Part shown: positions 46,613 through 55,279 of the stretch, one piece after another
Layout: each line of letters starts with the position of its first letter
How positions within the stretch are numbered: position 1 is the first letter of the stretch
Assembly (NCBI GenBank): GCA_016806145.1
Contig: CP063166.1
Location: 3,844,001 to 3,908,000 of the forward strand
Direction of reading: 5' to 3'
Source: Variovorax paradoxus
GTDB lineage: Bacteria; Pseudomonadota; Gammaproteobacteria; Burkholderiales; Burkholderiaceae_C
Length of the DNA: 64,000 nt
Position numbers and translations under genes: made by a program
Notes under the pieces: model-generated
The model's database searches: none
What the model was told of the DNA's origin: nothing
Seen by the model: the letters and a program-made list of their open reading frames with translations, nothing else

Positions 46613-49489
46613 TTACTTGCGCAGCAGCGCCTTCAGCGCGTTCTGCAGGCGCCGCGCGCTGTTCGCGTCATGCGCAGCCGCGAGCACCTTGCCCGCGTCC
46701 TGGCCCCAGGTCTGGGCCGGGGCCGGATCGCCGCGCTTGGTCAGCAGCTTGAGCTGCAGCGCACGGCGCGCTTCGAGCTGCTCGGCGGGTGTCGGCACCT
46801 CGGCGGCCATCTCGAGACGCAGCAGCGCCTCGGCGGCCTCGTCGGCACGTGCGGCCGGCGAAGCGCCGATCGCCTGCGACCAGCTGCTGCGCACCGCGGG
46901 CGTGACCGCGCGGCCAAGTTCCTGCACGCTCGGCAGGCGCGCGGCATCGCGTTGTTCCCAGGCGCCGAGCACCTGGGTCAGCGCTTCGCCGTGGGCCTGG
47001 GCCGCCAGCTTGCGCAGCGCCATGTCGGCACGCTCGAGCGCCTCGCGCTGGGCGCGGAAGGCGGTGTCGCCCAGGCGCGGACCGCGGTCCTCGCGCGGCG
47101 GGTAGTCGCCGAAGCGGCCGCCCGGTGCGCCACGGTCGCCACCGCGATCGCCACGGCCATCGGGGCGCGGACCGCCACGGTCGCCGCCCGGACGGCCAGG
47201 GCCGCCGGGACCGCCAGGTCCGCGCCGGTCGCCGAAGCGGCCGCCGCCACGCGTCGCGGGTGCCGCGGGTTCGGACTTGCGGTTGCCCGGACGGTCGTCG
47301 CCGCGCACGGCCACCACCGGACGGGGCGCGGGCTTGGGCGGCGCGGCCGGTGCCGGAGGTTCGGCAGCGGCGGCTTCGCCGGCATCGTGCGCTTCGCTGT
47401 CGGCGCGCGCCGAGGCGTCGGCGCCATCGGCCGGTGCCACGAGGTCGGCGGCCGGTGCGGATTCATGGGCCGGCACGGCCGCGGGCGAAGCCTCGGCATC
47501 GCTGGGCGACGGCGCCTGCTCGGCGCTCTCGCCGAATTCGGCGGCGGCCTGGTCGGGCCCGGCCACCTCGGTCGCGCCGACCGCCGGGCCGTCGCCCGAT
47601 GCGGTGCGCTGCGGGGCCGGCGCCGGTGCCGGGGGCGGCACCTCGCCGCGCAACGCGGCTTCGAGCTGGGCGATGGCGGCGCGGATCTTCTGCGCGTCGC
47701 CGCTGGCATTGGCCGCGTCGAGCGCCTTCGAGGCGTTGAGCACGTGGCGGTCGCGGTCGCTCATCGCGGCGGACGCCTTCTCGCGTTCGGCCGACTTGCG
47801 GTTGAAGGCTTCGTCGATGGGCGCGCGGAAGGCGTCCCAGAGCTTCTGTTCCTGACGGCGGTCGAGCGGCACGCCCTGCGCCTCGGCCTGCCAGCGCTGC
47901 TGCAGCGCCTTGACGGCGTCGATGCGCAGCACGGGCTGGGCACCGAGCTCGGTGGCTTCGCCGATCATGGCCTGGCGGCGTTCGATGCTGGCCTTCTGCG
48001 CGGTTTCGAACGGCGCACGGGCGGCACCGAAGGCTTCGTTCCATTGCGGCTGCAGCTCGGCGAACACCTTCTCGCCCACGTGGCCGGCATCGCGCCAGCG
48101 GTCGGCGAACTGGTGCAGCGCGCGGTTGTGCGCCTTCAGGTCGGTGGCGCCCGCGTGTTCGGCGGCCCAGGCCTTGACCTCCTCGATCAGGGCCACGCGC
48201 AGCGCGCGGTGTTCGGCCGCGTCGGCGCGCACCTTCTCGAGCCAGGCCTCGACCACCTTGTGGGCCTCGTTGCAGGCCTCGTCGAAACGCTTCCACAGCG
48301 CGTGGTTCGGCACGCCGCCCTGGTCGGCCTGCTTCCACTGGTCGCGCAGCGCGCGCAGGGTTTCCTGCATCTTGCGGCCGCCCAGGGCCTGACCCTCGGG
48401 GCGCTTGAGCAGGCCTTCGGCCTTGGCCACGAGGTCCTCGCGCACCTTGTCGGCGCTCCAGCGCTGCCAGCCTTCGAGTTCGCCGGCCGCCACCAGCGCG
48501 GCATGCACGCGCGCCTCGAGCGGGGCCTCGACCAGCTTGCCGTGTTCCTTCAGCACCGCGCGCAGCGCGGCGGCGGCGCCGGCGCTGGCCTTGCCATGGC
48601 CCTCGGCGGTTTCCTGTTCGAGCTTGGCCAGCGCGGCCTGCACGGCGTCCTGCGCGGCGGCACGCACCGCGGGATCGACCTTGGGTGCCGGCGGGCGCGC
48701 GGGTGCCGCGGCCTTGGGCGCGACGGCCTCGCCGCGCGCGGCGCGCAGTTCATCGGCCCAGACGGGCACCGGCGGCAGCGGCGCGGCGGCGTCGGCCGCG
48801 GCGGCAATGGCCTGCGCCAGCGCGCTGTGGAAGGCATCGGACACCACGAGCAGCTGTGCCTTCGAGGCTTCGAGCTGTGGGGCGAACTTGGCGTCGAGGC
48901 TGGTCCAGTTGGCGTCGGCGGCGATGTCCGCGGCCTGCTGTTGCCAGTGCGTCACGTCGGTGCGCAGGGATTCCTCGGCGACCTGGGCATCCTTCCAGCC
49001 CTTGGTCGACAGCACCTCGAAGCGCTGCGCCAGCAGCACGGCGGCCTCGCGGTGGACCTGGGCACGGTGCTGCAGGTCCTCGATGCCCTTGATGCGCTCG
49101 GCCAGCCGTGCCTTGAGGCCGGCCAGCGGCTCGCGCGACAGCGGCGCGCCGGCCTTGGCGGCATCGCGCTGCCAGGCGAGCGCGTCGGCGATGTTGAGCT
49201 TGGACTGGCCCAGCAGCCCCTCGGCCTTCTGGGCCCATTCGGCCGCGATGGCCTCCTGGCCCTTGGCGCGCTTGAGCTCGTCGAGTTTCTCGCGCAGCAG
49301 GCGGGCGGCACCCTTGTCGCGGCCGCTCAACTCCTTGAAGACTTCCTGCATCTGCTCGGGTGCCGGGTTGCTCGCGAGCCAGTCGCGGATGCGCGAGGCA
49401 CGCTCGCCCGAGGTCGGCGCGGTGAAGGCGCCGCCGGTCAGCGAATCGAGGGCCTGAAGGTCGTGTGGCTTGGAAGAATTAGAGGTCAC
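46613..49489 (-). CDS. DUF349 multi-repeat protein with RGG-like segment
   Basis: The product is 958 residues if started at GTG 49489, chosen because the protein-like sequence SNSSKPHDLQALDSLTGGAF begins there; no clear ribosome site is seen. The N-terminal 560 residues hold several DUF349 helical repeats with the W...F pattern (AQWNEAFGAARAPFETAQ-like units: QPQWNEAFGAARAPFETAQK). From about 740 to 800 there is a Gly/Arg/Asp-rich segment with RGG and GGDRGG repeats, then a helical end. Function unknown. Confidence 0.75.
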   Translation of the reverse strand: MTSNSSKPHDLQALDSLTGGAFTAPTSGERASRIRDWLASNPAPEQMQEVFKELSGRDKGAARLLREKLDELKRAKGQEAIAAEWAQKAEGLLGQSKLNIADALAWQRDAAKAGAPLSREPLAGLKARLAERIKGIEDLQHRAQVHREAAVLLAQRFEVLSTKGWKDAQVAEESLRTDVTHWQQQAADIAADANWTSLDAKFAPQLEASKAQLLVVSDAFHSALAQAIAAAADAAAPLPPVPVWADELRAARGEAVAPKAAAPARPPAPKVDPAVRAAAQDAVQAALAKLEQETAEGHGKASAGAAAALRAVLKEHGKLVEAPLEARVHAALVAAGELEGWQRWSADKVREDLVAKAEGLLKRPEGQALGGRKMQETLRALRDQWKQADQGGVPNHALWKRFDEACNEAHKVVEAWLEKVRADAAEHRALRVALIEEVKAWAAEHAGATDLKAHNRALHQFADRWRDAGHVGEKVFAELQPQWNEAFGAARAPFETAQKASIERRQAMIGEATELGAQPVLRIDAVKALQQRWQAEAQGVPLDRRQEQKLWDAFRAPIDEAFNRKSAEREKASAAMSDRDRHVLNASKALDAANASGDAQKIRAAIAQLEAALRGEVPPPAPAPAPQRTASGDGPAVGATEVAGPDQAAAEFGESAEQAPSPSDAEASPAAVPAHESAPAADLVAPADGADASARADSEAHDAGEAAAAEPPAPAAPPKPAPRPVVAVRGDDRPGNRKSEPAAPATRGGGRFGDRRGPGGPGGPGRPGGDRGGPRPDGRGDRGGDRGAPGGRFGDYPPREDRGPRLGDTAFRAQREALERADMALRKLAAQAHGEALTQVLGAWEQRDAARLPSVQELGRAVTPAVRSSWSQAIGASPAARADEAAEALLRLEMAAEVPTPAEQLEARRALQLKLLTKRGDPAPAQTWGQDAGKVLAAAHDANSARRLQNALKALLRK

Positions 49490-49525
49490 GTGCGCGAGAT
49501 CGTTGTCTGAAGAGAGAAAGCGAAG

Positions 49526-49545
49526 GCGCCGGCAGAGGCCGGCGC
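49526..49545 (-). other. GC hairpin in the leader of the DUF349 gene
   Basis: Perfect 8-bp inverted repeat GCGCCGGC/GCCGGCGC with a 4-base loop, about 35-60 bases before the GTG start and inside a leader of roughly 170 bases. It may affect translation. No U-tract follows on the minus strand. Confidence 0.4.
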
Positions 49546-49663
49546 AGACCGCCATTTTGACCCACTTGCCGCGCGCCGTCGAAATCCACCTTGCGGCGCG
49601 GCCCGGCGATGCGGCGAAACGACGCCGGGGCCGGTCGCGCCGCAGGGGGAAACGGTGCCTGCA

Positions 49664-49691
49664 TATATAGCAGTGCACGCTGAAAAACCAA
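49664..49691 (-). promoter_or_regulatory. Promoter of the DUF349 gene
   Basis: Minus strand: TTGGTT (49691-49686), 16 bases, TATATA (49669-49664). The -35 overlaps the T-tract of the DUF748 terminator, a compact terminator-promoter junction. Confidence 0.5.
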
Positions 49692-49711
49692 GGGGCGCCG
49701 CGCGGCGCCCC
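49683..49711 (-). terminator. Intrinsic terminator of the DUF748 gene
   Basis: Minus strand: 9-bp GC stem (49711-49703 with 49700-49692), 2-base spacer, then TTGGTTTTT ending at 49683. It lies 12 bases after the DUF748 stop. Confidence 0.8.
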
Positions 49712-49723
49712 CGGGACGGACGC

Positions 49724-52700
49724 TCAGCGCATCGCGAGCTTGAGTTCGGCGCCCGGCTTCCAGTCGTCGCCGCTGGCCGTGGTGCGCACCGCGCCCAGGA
49801 ACAGCCGCTCGCTCGTGAGCTTCTGCGACAGCAGGTAGTCGCGCACGGCGGCGCCGCGCTCCACCGCCAGTTGCCGCATCGACTCCTCGTCGACCGGCAC
49901 GCTCGCGAGCAGCAGTTTCTCCATCTCGTTGAGCGGCAGGTCCTTGGCCAGCCCGACCATGTTGCGCGGCTTGGTGATGTCGGCGCGCTTGTAGACGGCG
50001 GTCAGCAGCGCGGGGTACTCGGCGTCGGTGACCGGCGGCACCTCGGTGCCGGCCTGGCCGCCGCGCACGGCGGCGCGGCGCTTCTCGGCCAGGGCCATCT
50101 GGCGCAGGCGCTGGCGCTGGTAGGCATCGCGCTCCTTCTCGAGGCTGGCGGTGCCGATCACGGTCATCTCGAGCGTCGGCCGGTCGACCAGCGCCTTCAC
50201 CACCTTGTCGAGGCTTTCCTTGGCCGAGGCGCTCAGCGCCGAGCTGCCGGGCTCGAAGGTGATGGTGCTCGACTCGCTGCTCCCGCCGCCGCCCAGGCCG
50301 CCGGTCAGCAGGCTGAACGGCGCGGTCACGGCCTTCACGATCAGGTTGACCACCGCCTTGAAGATCAGCGGCCCGATGCTGAACTGCGGGTCGTTGAGCG
50401 AGCCGCGCAGCGGCAGGTCGACGTCGATCACGCCGTTGCGGTCGGCCAGCAGCGCCACCGCGAGCTTGACCGGCAGGCTGTTGGGCGCGCCGGCGACCTC
50501 CTCGCCGAACTGCAGCTGGTTGAGCACCAGCTTGTTGGTGGCGGTGAGCTGGCCATCGGGCGCGATCTTGTAGTTGACGTCCATGCTCATCTTGCCGCGC
50601 TCGATGCCGTGGCCGGCGTAGCGCACCGAGTACGGCGACAGCGGCGCGAGGTCGAGGTCGCGCATCTTCGCGGTGATATCGAGCTCGAGCGGCTTGGCCA
50701 GCGGATTGAGCTTGCCGGTGATCTCGAGCGCCGCGGTCTGCTGCGCCTTGCCGCGCAGTTCGAGCTCGGCCAGCGCGGGCCGGCCGCCCTGCCCGTTCGG
50801 CGGGTTCGACGAGAACGAACTGAGCTTGCCGGTCAGCTCGCTGAGGTCGGCCGAGTAGTTGGGCTTGACGAACAGGTCGGTGAAGTCGATCTTGCCGTTG
50901 ACCAGGCTCATCGGGCCGAAGTTGATGACCGGCGCCGGGCCGCCCGGCGCGGCGGGCGCGGCCTGGGCCACCGCGGCGGGCGCGGAGGCCGGCGCCGCCG
51001 GCGTGGCGGCGCCGCCGACCATCAGCTCGGCCGGCACCGGGGCGCCACCCGTGGGCCGCTCCGGTCCGCGCGTGGTGGTGGTCGTGCCGCCCAGGTTGCG
51101 GCGCGAACGGGTCTCGGCCGTCGTGGCCGCGGCGGCCTTGGACTCGGCCTCGCCCTTCTTCGTGAGGCTCAGCAGGTTGAGCTGGCCGCTGGGGTCGATG
51201 ATGACCCGGGCGAAGAAGTCGGTCAGCGTGGTCTCGCGCACGTCGACGGTGGGCGCGGCGTTGGGCGCCAGGCCGACCTGCAGGCCGCGCAGGCTCAGCG
51301 TCTTCCAGCTCAGCAGCTGGTTGTCGCCGCGGTCGAAGCCCGGCGACTGGGTCAGCGAGACGCTGTTGGCGCGGAAGTCGTCGAGCGCGGTGTCGCCCGC
51401 GAGCTTGACGGTCATGCCCGCCGGAGCCGTCGCGTAGTTCACGCTGCCGCGGTAGCTGACGAAGGCCCGGCGGATGTCGACGTTGAGCGCGTCGGCGTAG
51501 TAGGCCTTGAAGGCATGGGCCGGGAACGAGGCCACCTCGAGCCGGCCCTCGGCGGCCAGCGGCTTGAGCACGATGTGGCCCTTGTAGTCGAAGCGGCCCG
51601 GATCGGCGCGGCGGCCCGATCCGATGCGGCCCGACACCTGCAGCGGCGACTTGGTGGCGGTCTCGGGCGCGAGCTTCTCGGCATTGAGCTTGAAGGCCGT
51701 GATCTCGACCGCGACCGGCGTGGCGCTGGCCTTGTCGGCATACGAGAGGCTGCCGTTGTCGACCGCGAACGTGCCGACCGTCAGCGCCCAGGGCTTGGTG
51801 TTGGCGCCCGGCGGTGCCGATTCGGGCCCGCTGCCGGCCGGCTTGGGCGCCGCCACCTTGGCTTCGGTTTCGGGCTTGCCGCCCGCGGCGGCCGGCGTCT
51901 TGAGCCAGCGCTCGAACATCCAGCGCTTCTCGCTGTCGCGCTCGATGCTGACCTTGGGATTGGTGGCGGTGAACGAGCCCACGGCCAGCGTGTGCTTCGC
52001 CATGTCGACCTCGGTATCGCGCAGTTCGAAGCGGCCGACGCTCGCGAGCGCGGTCTTGGCCTGGGTCAGCGCGAGGTTGTCGGCCGCCACCCGCTTGGCC
52101 TTGAAGCGCAGGTCGGGCGGAGCCCAGGCGATGCCGATCTCGCCGCTGAGCTTGCCGTCGAGCGTGGGCTCGAGGCTGTTGGCCAAGTAGGGCGCGGCCA
52201 GCGAGAGCGGCAGCGCCTCGACCTCGGTCTGCACCTCGGCCGCCTTGTCGGTGCCGCTGCCCTTGAACTTGAGCGTGGCGCCGCCGACCTCGGTGCTGCC
52301 GCTGAACTGGGCCGGCTTCTCCATCGGCCAGGTGAGGGCCGTGACGTCGAGGCCGAGCGCGCTGACGTCGATCGCCGCGCCGGGCTGCACGGTCTCGTCG
52401 CGCCAGCCGATGCGCCCGCCGCTCAGGGCGATCTTGTCGACCTGGACCTTGAGCGCGGGCTTGGGTGCCGCCGCGCCCGCGGCGCCGCTGGCGGCACTGG
52501 CGGATGAAGCGGGCGGTGCCGGCGGCTTGGCCGCGACCACCTTCTCGGTCTTGCCCGTGGCCGGATCGCGCGCCATCAGATTGAGCTGGCCCGAGGCATC
52601 GCGCGCCACGATCAGCTGCGGGCTCGCCAGCGCGACCTCGCTCAGATGGAACACCGATTCGAGCGGCCGCACGTCGGCCAGCGCGAGCTTGAGCGAGTCG

Positions 52701-53593
52701 AAGGCCAGCAGGTCGCGCCCGCGCGCGTCGGCGAGCTTGGCGCCGTGCGCCTCGACCGTGCCGGTGACCTTGAGGCCGACCGTGCTGGCCTGCTGGAAGT
52801 CGATCTTGAGGTCGGCGTCGAGGCTGCCGGCCTGCAGCTGCACCGGCAGGCCGCCCGGGATGTAGCCCAGGTACGGCGCGAGGTCGAGCCCATTGAACTG
52901 CACGTGGGCGTCGGTCTTGCGGCTGGCGGCGAAGGGCGTGGTCAGCGCGGCCGAGTCGAACTTGCTGCCGTTGAGCGCGAAGGCCAGCTTGGGCTCGGTG
53001 TTGACCTCGCGTTGCGAGGCCAGGTTGCTGAGGAACGGCACCTTGAGCACGAAGTCGCGCAGTTCATGGCGGCGCTTGACGGTCTGGTCGTCGAAGTCGA
53101 CCGCGCCCTCGGTGATCGCGATGTTGTAGATGGCGAAGCGCGCGGGCTCGGCCTTGGGGTCGGGCGGCGGGCCGGAGGCCAGTCTGGCGAGGATGTCGTC
53201 GATGTCGTACTTGCCGTCGGCCTGGTGGGTCAGCAGGATGGCCGGCGCTTCCACCGTCACCGCGTCGATCACCGGCGCGAGCCGGAACATCGACTGCAGC
53301 TCGGCATCGGCATAGATGCGCCGCACCACGACCTGGTTGCCCTTGCCGTCGGCGGTGGCGATGCGCAGGTTGTTGAGCGTGAGCTCGAGCGTCCAGGGCT
53401 TGAAGCCGATGCGCTCCACCGTGACCTGGCGGCCCAGCTTCTCGCTGGCGATCCTCTGCAGCTGGCTCTTGGCGATCGGCGGCACCGCCAGCCACGCCAG
53501 GACCCAGAGGCCCAGAAGCACGAGCAGTGCCACGATCCCGCGTCGCACCCATTTGTTCTTTCTTAAGCTTTGTATCGAGGCGGCAGCATTCAT
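49724..53593 (-). CDS. Giant DUF748/AsmA-like envelope protein
   Basis: A 1289-residue product from ATG 53593. It has an N-terminal membrane anchor after a basic segment (GIVALLVLLGLWVLAWLAV, about 17-35), then AsmA/TamB-superfamily repeats of beta strands with the DUF748 signature (VTVERIGFKPWTLELTLNNL). The C-terminal region from about 1105 (ITFEPGSSALSASAKESLDK) looks like an OmpA-type fold that may bind peptidoglycan. AsmA-like proteins form bridges for lipid transport between membranes; this role is inferred from the family. Confidence 0.85.
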   Translation of the reverse strand: MNAAASIQSLRKNKWVRRGIVALLVLLGLWVLAWLAVPPIAKSQLQRIASEKLGRQVTVERIGFKPWTLELTLNNLRIATADGKGNQVVVRRIYADAELQSMFRLAPVIDAVTVEAPAILLTHQADGKYDIDDILARLASGPPPDPKAEPARFAIYNIAITEGAVDFDDQTVKRRHELRDFVLKVPFLSNLASQREVNTEPKLAFALNGSKFDSAALTTPFAASRKTDAHVQFNGLDLAPYLGYIPGGLPVQLQAGSLDADLKIDFQQASTVGLKVTGTVEAHGAKLADARGRDLLAFDSLKLALADVRPLESVFHLSEVALASPQLIVARDASGQLNLMARDPATGKTEKVVAAKPPAPPASSASAASGAAGAAAPKPALKVQVDKIALSGGRIGWRDETVQPGAAIDVSALGLDVTALTWPMEKPAQFSGSTEVGGATLKFKGSGTDKAAEVQTEVEALPLSLAAPYLANSLEPTLDGKLSGEIGIAWAPPDLRFKAKRVAADNLALTQAKTALASVGRFELRDTEVDMAKHTLAVGSFTATNPKVSIERDSEKRWMFERWLKTPAAAGGKPETEAKVAAPKPAGSGPESAPPGANTKPWALTVGTFAVDNGSLSYADKASATPVAVEITAFKLNAEKLAPETATKSPLQVSGRIGSGRRADPGRFDYKGHIVLKPLAAEGRLEVASFPAHAFKAYYADALNVDIRRAFVSYRGSVNYATAPAGMTVKLAGDTALDDFRANSVSLTQSPGFDRGDNQLLSWKTLSLRGLQVGLAPNAAPTVDVRETTLTDFFARVIIDPSGQLNLLSLTKKGEAESKAAAATTAETRSRRNLGGTTTTTRGPERPTGGAPVPAELMVGGAATPAAPASAPAAVAQAAPAAPGGPAPVINFGPMSLVNGKIDFTDLFVKPNYSADLSELTGKLSSFSSNPPNGQGGRPALAELELRGKAQQTAALEITGKLNPLAKPLELDITAKMRDLDLAPLSPYSVRYAGHGIERGKMSMDVNYKIAPDGQLTATNKLVLNQLQFGEEVAGAPNSLPVKLAVALLADRNGVIDVDLPLRGSLNDPQFSIGPLIFKAVVNLIVKAVTAPFSLLTGGLGGGGSSESSTITFEPGSSALSASAKESLDKVVKALVDRPTLEMTVIGTASLEKERDAYQRQRLRQMALAEKRRAAVRGGQAGTEVPPVTDAEYPALLTAVYKRADITKPRNMVGLAKDLPLNEMEKLLLASVPVDEESMRQLAVERGAAVRDYLLSQKLTSERLFLGAVRTTASGDDWKPGAELKLAMR

Positions 53594-54192
53594 TCGCGCG
53601 AGTGTGCCCCAAACAAGTGGCATGCCAGAAGCAAGAAAGCCCGGCGACGCGACGAATGTCATGTCACCGGGCTTGATGGCGGGCATACGACCCATTGCCA
53701 TCGTTTCGCTCGACCGGAAGTCGATGGTTCCGGTCGTGCTGGCGGCAAGAGATTGCCGCCGTGGTTCCTCCGCCGTTCGGGCCCCGGCTCGCACCGCGAC
53801 CGCCTGGCTTCGGAAAGCACCTGAAAACCTCAGGCCCGTTCAGCTTAGGCGGCCCGACGCGGCTTTTCAAACCCGAAATCGCAAGGGATTTCCCTTAAGA
53901 AAGACGCGGTCCAAGTGGTCGGTTTGAAACATTTGTTCGACACTTTTAAGAATTAAGACGGAATTCCTTATGCTTGACCGGGTATTTAGCAACGATAGAA
54001 TCCCGCCTGCTCCGGACGCCCGACGGGACGGAGCCACCCTGTATCCGCTGCCGACTCCCCCCGGCTTGATCAGGCGGCCGCGCACCTTATCCCTCCAGCG
54101 CGGAACCTGATTGGTACCAATCCAAGCGCCGCTGCCTCCATCCCACCGCCCTTCCCGGCGCTGCGACAGGTGCCGCACAGAAAGGAAGAGCG
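53594..54192. other. 599-base gene-free stretch between DUF748 and transglycosylase genes
   Basis: No convincing gene is seen. It contains a large stem-loop (AAGCCCGG at 53637-53644 with CCGGGCTT at 53667-53674), followed on the minus strand by a weak T-rich run, possibly an attenuator before the DUF748 gene. A small hairpin AAGGG/CCCTT lies near 53883-53896, and an AT-rich patch at about 53,920-53,990 has TTGAAA followed by AAGAAT at 18 bases on the plus strand, a weak promoter candidate for the transglycosylase. Open frames here have unnatural composition. Confidence 0.4.
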
Positions 54193-55059
54193 ATGAACAA
54201 GGCGTTTGATGCCACGGCCCGCGGGCTGAGGACCTTCGTGTCCGATGTGGCAGACGGCTTTTTTGAAATCACGCACAACGGTTTCGCCCTGCTGGGCCTG
54301 GCCATCGTGTTCGCGGCCCTCGCCCTCGTGGCGCGGCCCGACCTGCGCCATCAAGGCGAGGAACAGCTCATGGGCTGGCTGCAGTCGCGCAAACCCGCGC
54401 CCGAAGCCACCGACCTCGAGCCGACCGCGATCGAGCGCACGACGGCCGCGAGCCCCGGCGACCTGCCCAAGCAGCAGGCCGCCGTGGCTTACTGGCTCAG
54501 CAAGAAGTACCGCGTCGCGGCCGAGCCGCTGAGCGTGCTCGTGGCCGAGGCCTACAACATCGGCAAGCACACCAAGCTCGACCCGACGCTGATCCTCGCG
54601 ATCATGGCGGTCGAGTCCAGCTTCAACCCGTTCGCGCAGAGCCAGGTCGGCGCGCAGGGGCTGATGCAGGTCATGACCCGCGTGCACGGCGACAAGTACG
54701 AACCGGCCGGCGGCACGCTGACCGCCTTCGACCCCGTGACCAACATGCGGGTCGGCGTGAAGGTGCTGCAGGAATGCATCGCCCGCGCCGGGTCGCTCGA
54801 AGGCGGCCTGCGCTACTACGTGGGCGCGGCCAACCTCGAGGACGACGGCGGCTATGCCGGCAAGGTGATGGCCGAGCGCGAACGCCTGCTGCAGGTGGCC
54901 AGCGGCCGCGCGCCCTCGCCGTTCGCGCCGACGCCGCCGGTGCTGCGCCCGCAGCCGCTGCCGCTGCCGGTGGTGGCCCCGGCCAAGCCCGACGAGGCGA
55001 CCGAGCCGGCCAACGGCCCGACGCCGCCGAAGGTGGCGCTGCTGTCGGCCGTGTCCTGA
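54193..55059 (+). CDS. Membrane-anchored lytic transglycosylase (SLT domain)
   Basis: A 288-residue product with GGAAGAG before the ATG. One membrane helix at about 33-50 (GLAIVFAALALVA), then a linker and the SLT fold: catalytic Glu in MAVESSFNPFAQS, then GAQGLMQVM and YYVGAANL. It cleaves the glycan strand of peptidoglycan to 1,6-anhydro products. The Pro-rich C-terminus (about 245-280) is disordered. It lies upstream of glyA in the same direction. Confidence 0.88.
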   Translation: MNKAFDATARGLRTFVSDVADGFFEITHNGFALLGLAIVFAALALVARPDLRHQGEEQLMGWLQSRKPAPEATDLEPTAIERTTAASPGDLPKQQAAVAYWLSKKYRVAAEPLSVLVAEAYNIGKHTKLDPTLILAIMAVESSFNPFAQSQVGAQGLMQVMTRVHGDKYEPAGGTLTAFDPVTNMRVGVKVLQECIARAGSLEGGLRYYVGAANLEDDGGYAGKVMAERERLLQVASGRAPSPFAPTPPVLRPQPLPLPVVAPAKPDEATEPANGPTPPKVALLSAVS

Positions 55060-55096
55060 ATCTCCTTTCGCCCGCCGCCGGGCCGGCCCGATCCGC

Positions 55097-55257
55097 TACA
55101 CTCGAGCGGGTACGCGACTGGCGATAGGCGCGGTGCCGACAAGGCGCCCGCGCTGACGTGGACTACCACTGGGAAGCGTACCGCCCGCGACGTCGCTCCA
55201 GACGCGCGGGCGATCAGCCGTTCGCCTGGGCAGCCCTTGTTTGGTTGAAGAACAAGG
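55097..55257 (+). promoter_or_regulatory. ZTP (pfl) riboswitch in the glyA leader
   Basis: The leader holds the conserved parts of the pfl motif: CGCGACTGGCGAT (55113-55125), the central pairing around GTGGACTACCACTGGGAAGC, and the second conserved part GCCGTTCGCCTGGGCA (55217-55232). A -10-like TACACT sits at 55097-55102. After the aptamer a 7-bp hairpin CCTTGTT/AACAAGG (55235-55257) has no U-tract, so control is probably at translation start: the site AAAGGA (55269-55274) is 5 bases before the ATG. ZTP/ZMP signals folate shortage, and glyA is a known target. Confidence 0.85.
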
Positions 55258-55279
55258 ACCTCGTCTTCAAAGGACTGCC

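Noticed and set aside
46250..49510. A 1086-codon plus-strand open frame opposite the FAD monooxygenase and DUF349 genes
   Set aside because: Composition (Arg, Gly, His, Leu runs) is typical of a shadow, and both minus-strand genes are recognisable families.
49655..52507. A 950-codon plus-strand open frame opposite the DUF748 gene
   Set aside because: Shadow by composition; the minus frame has a membrane anchor and family pattern.
53664..53870. 68-codon minus-strand frame in the gene-free stretch before DUF748
   Set aside because: No ribosome site, unnatural composition, and it covers only part of the gap.
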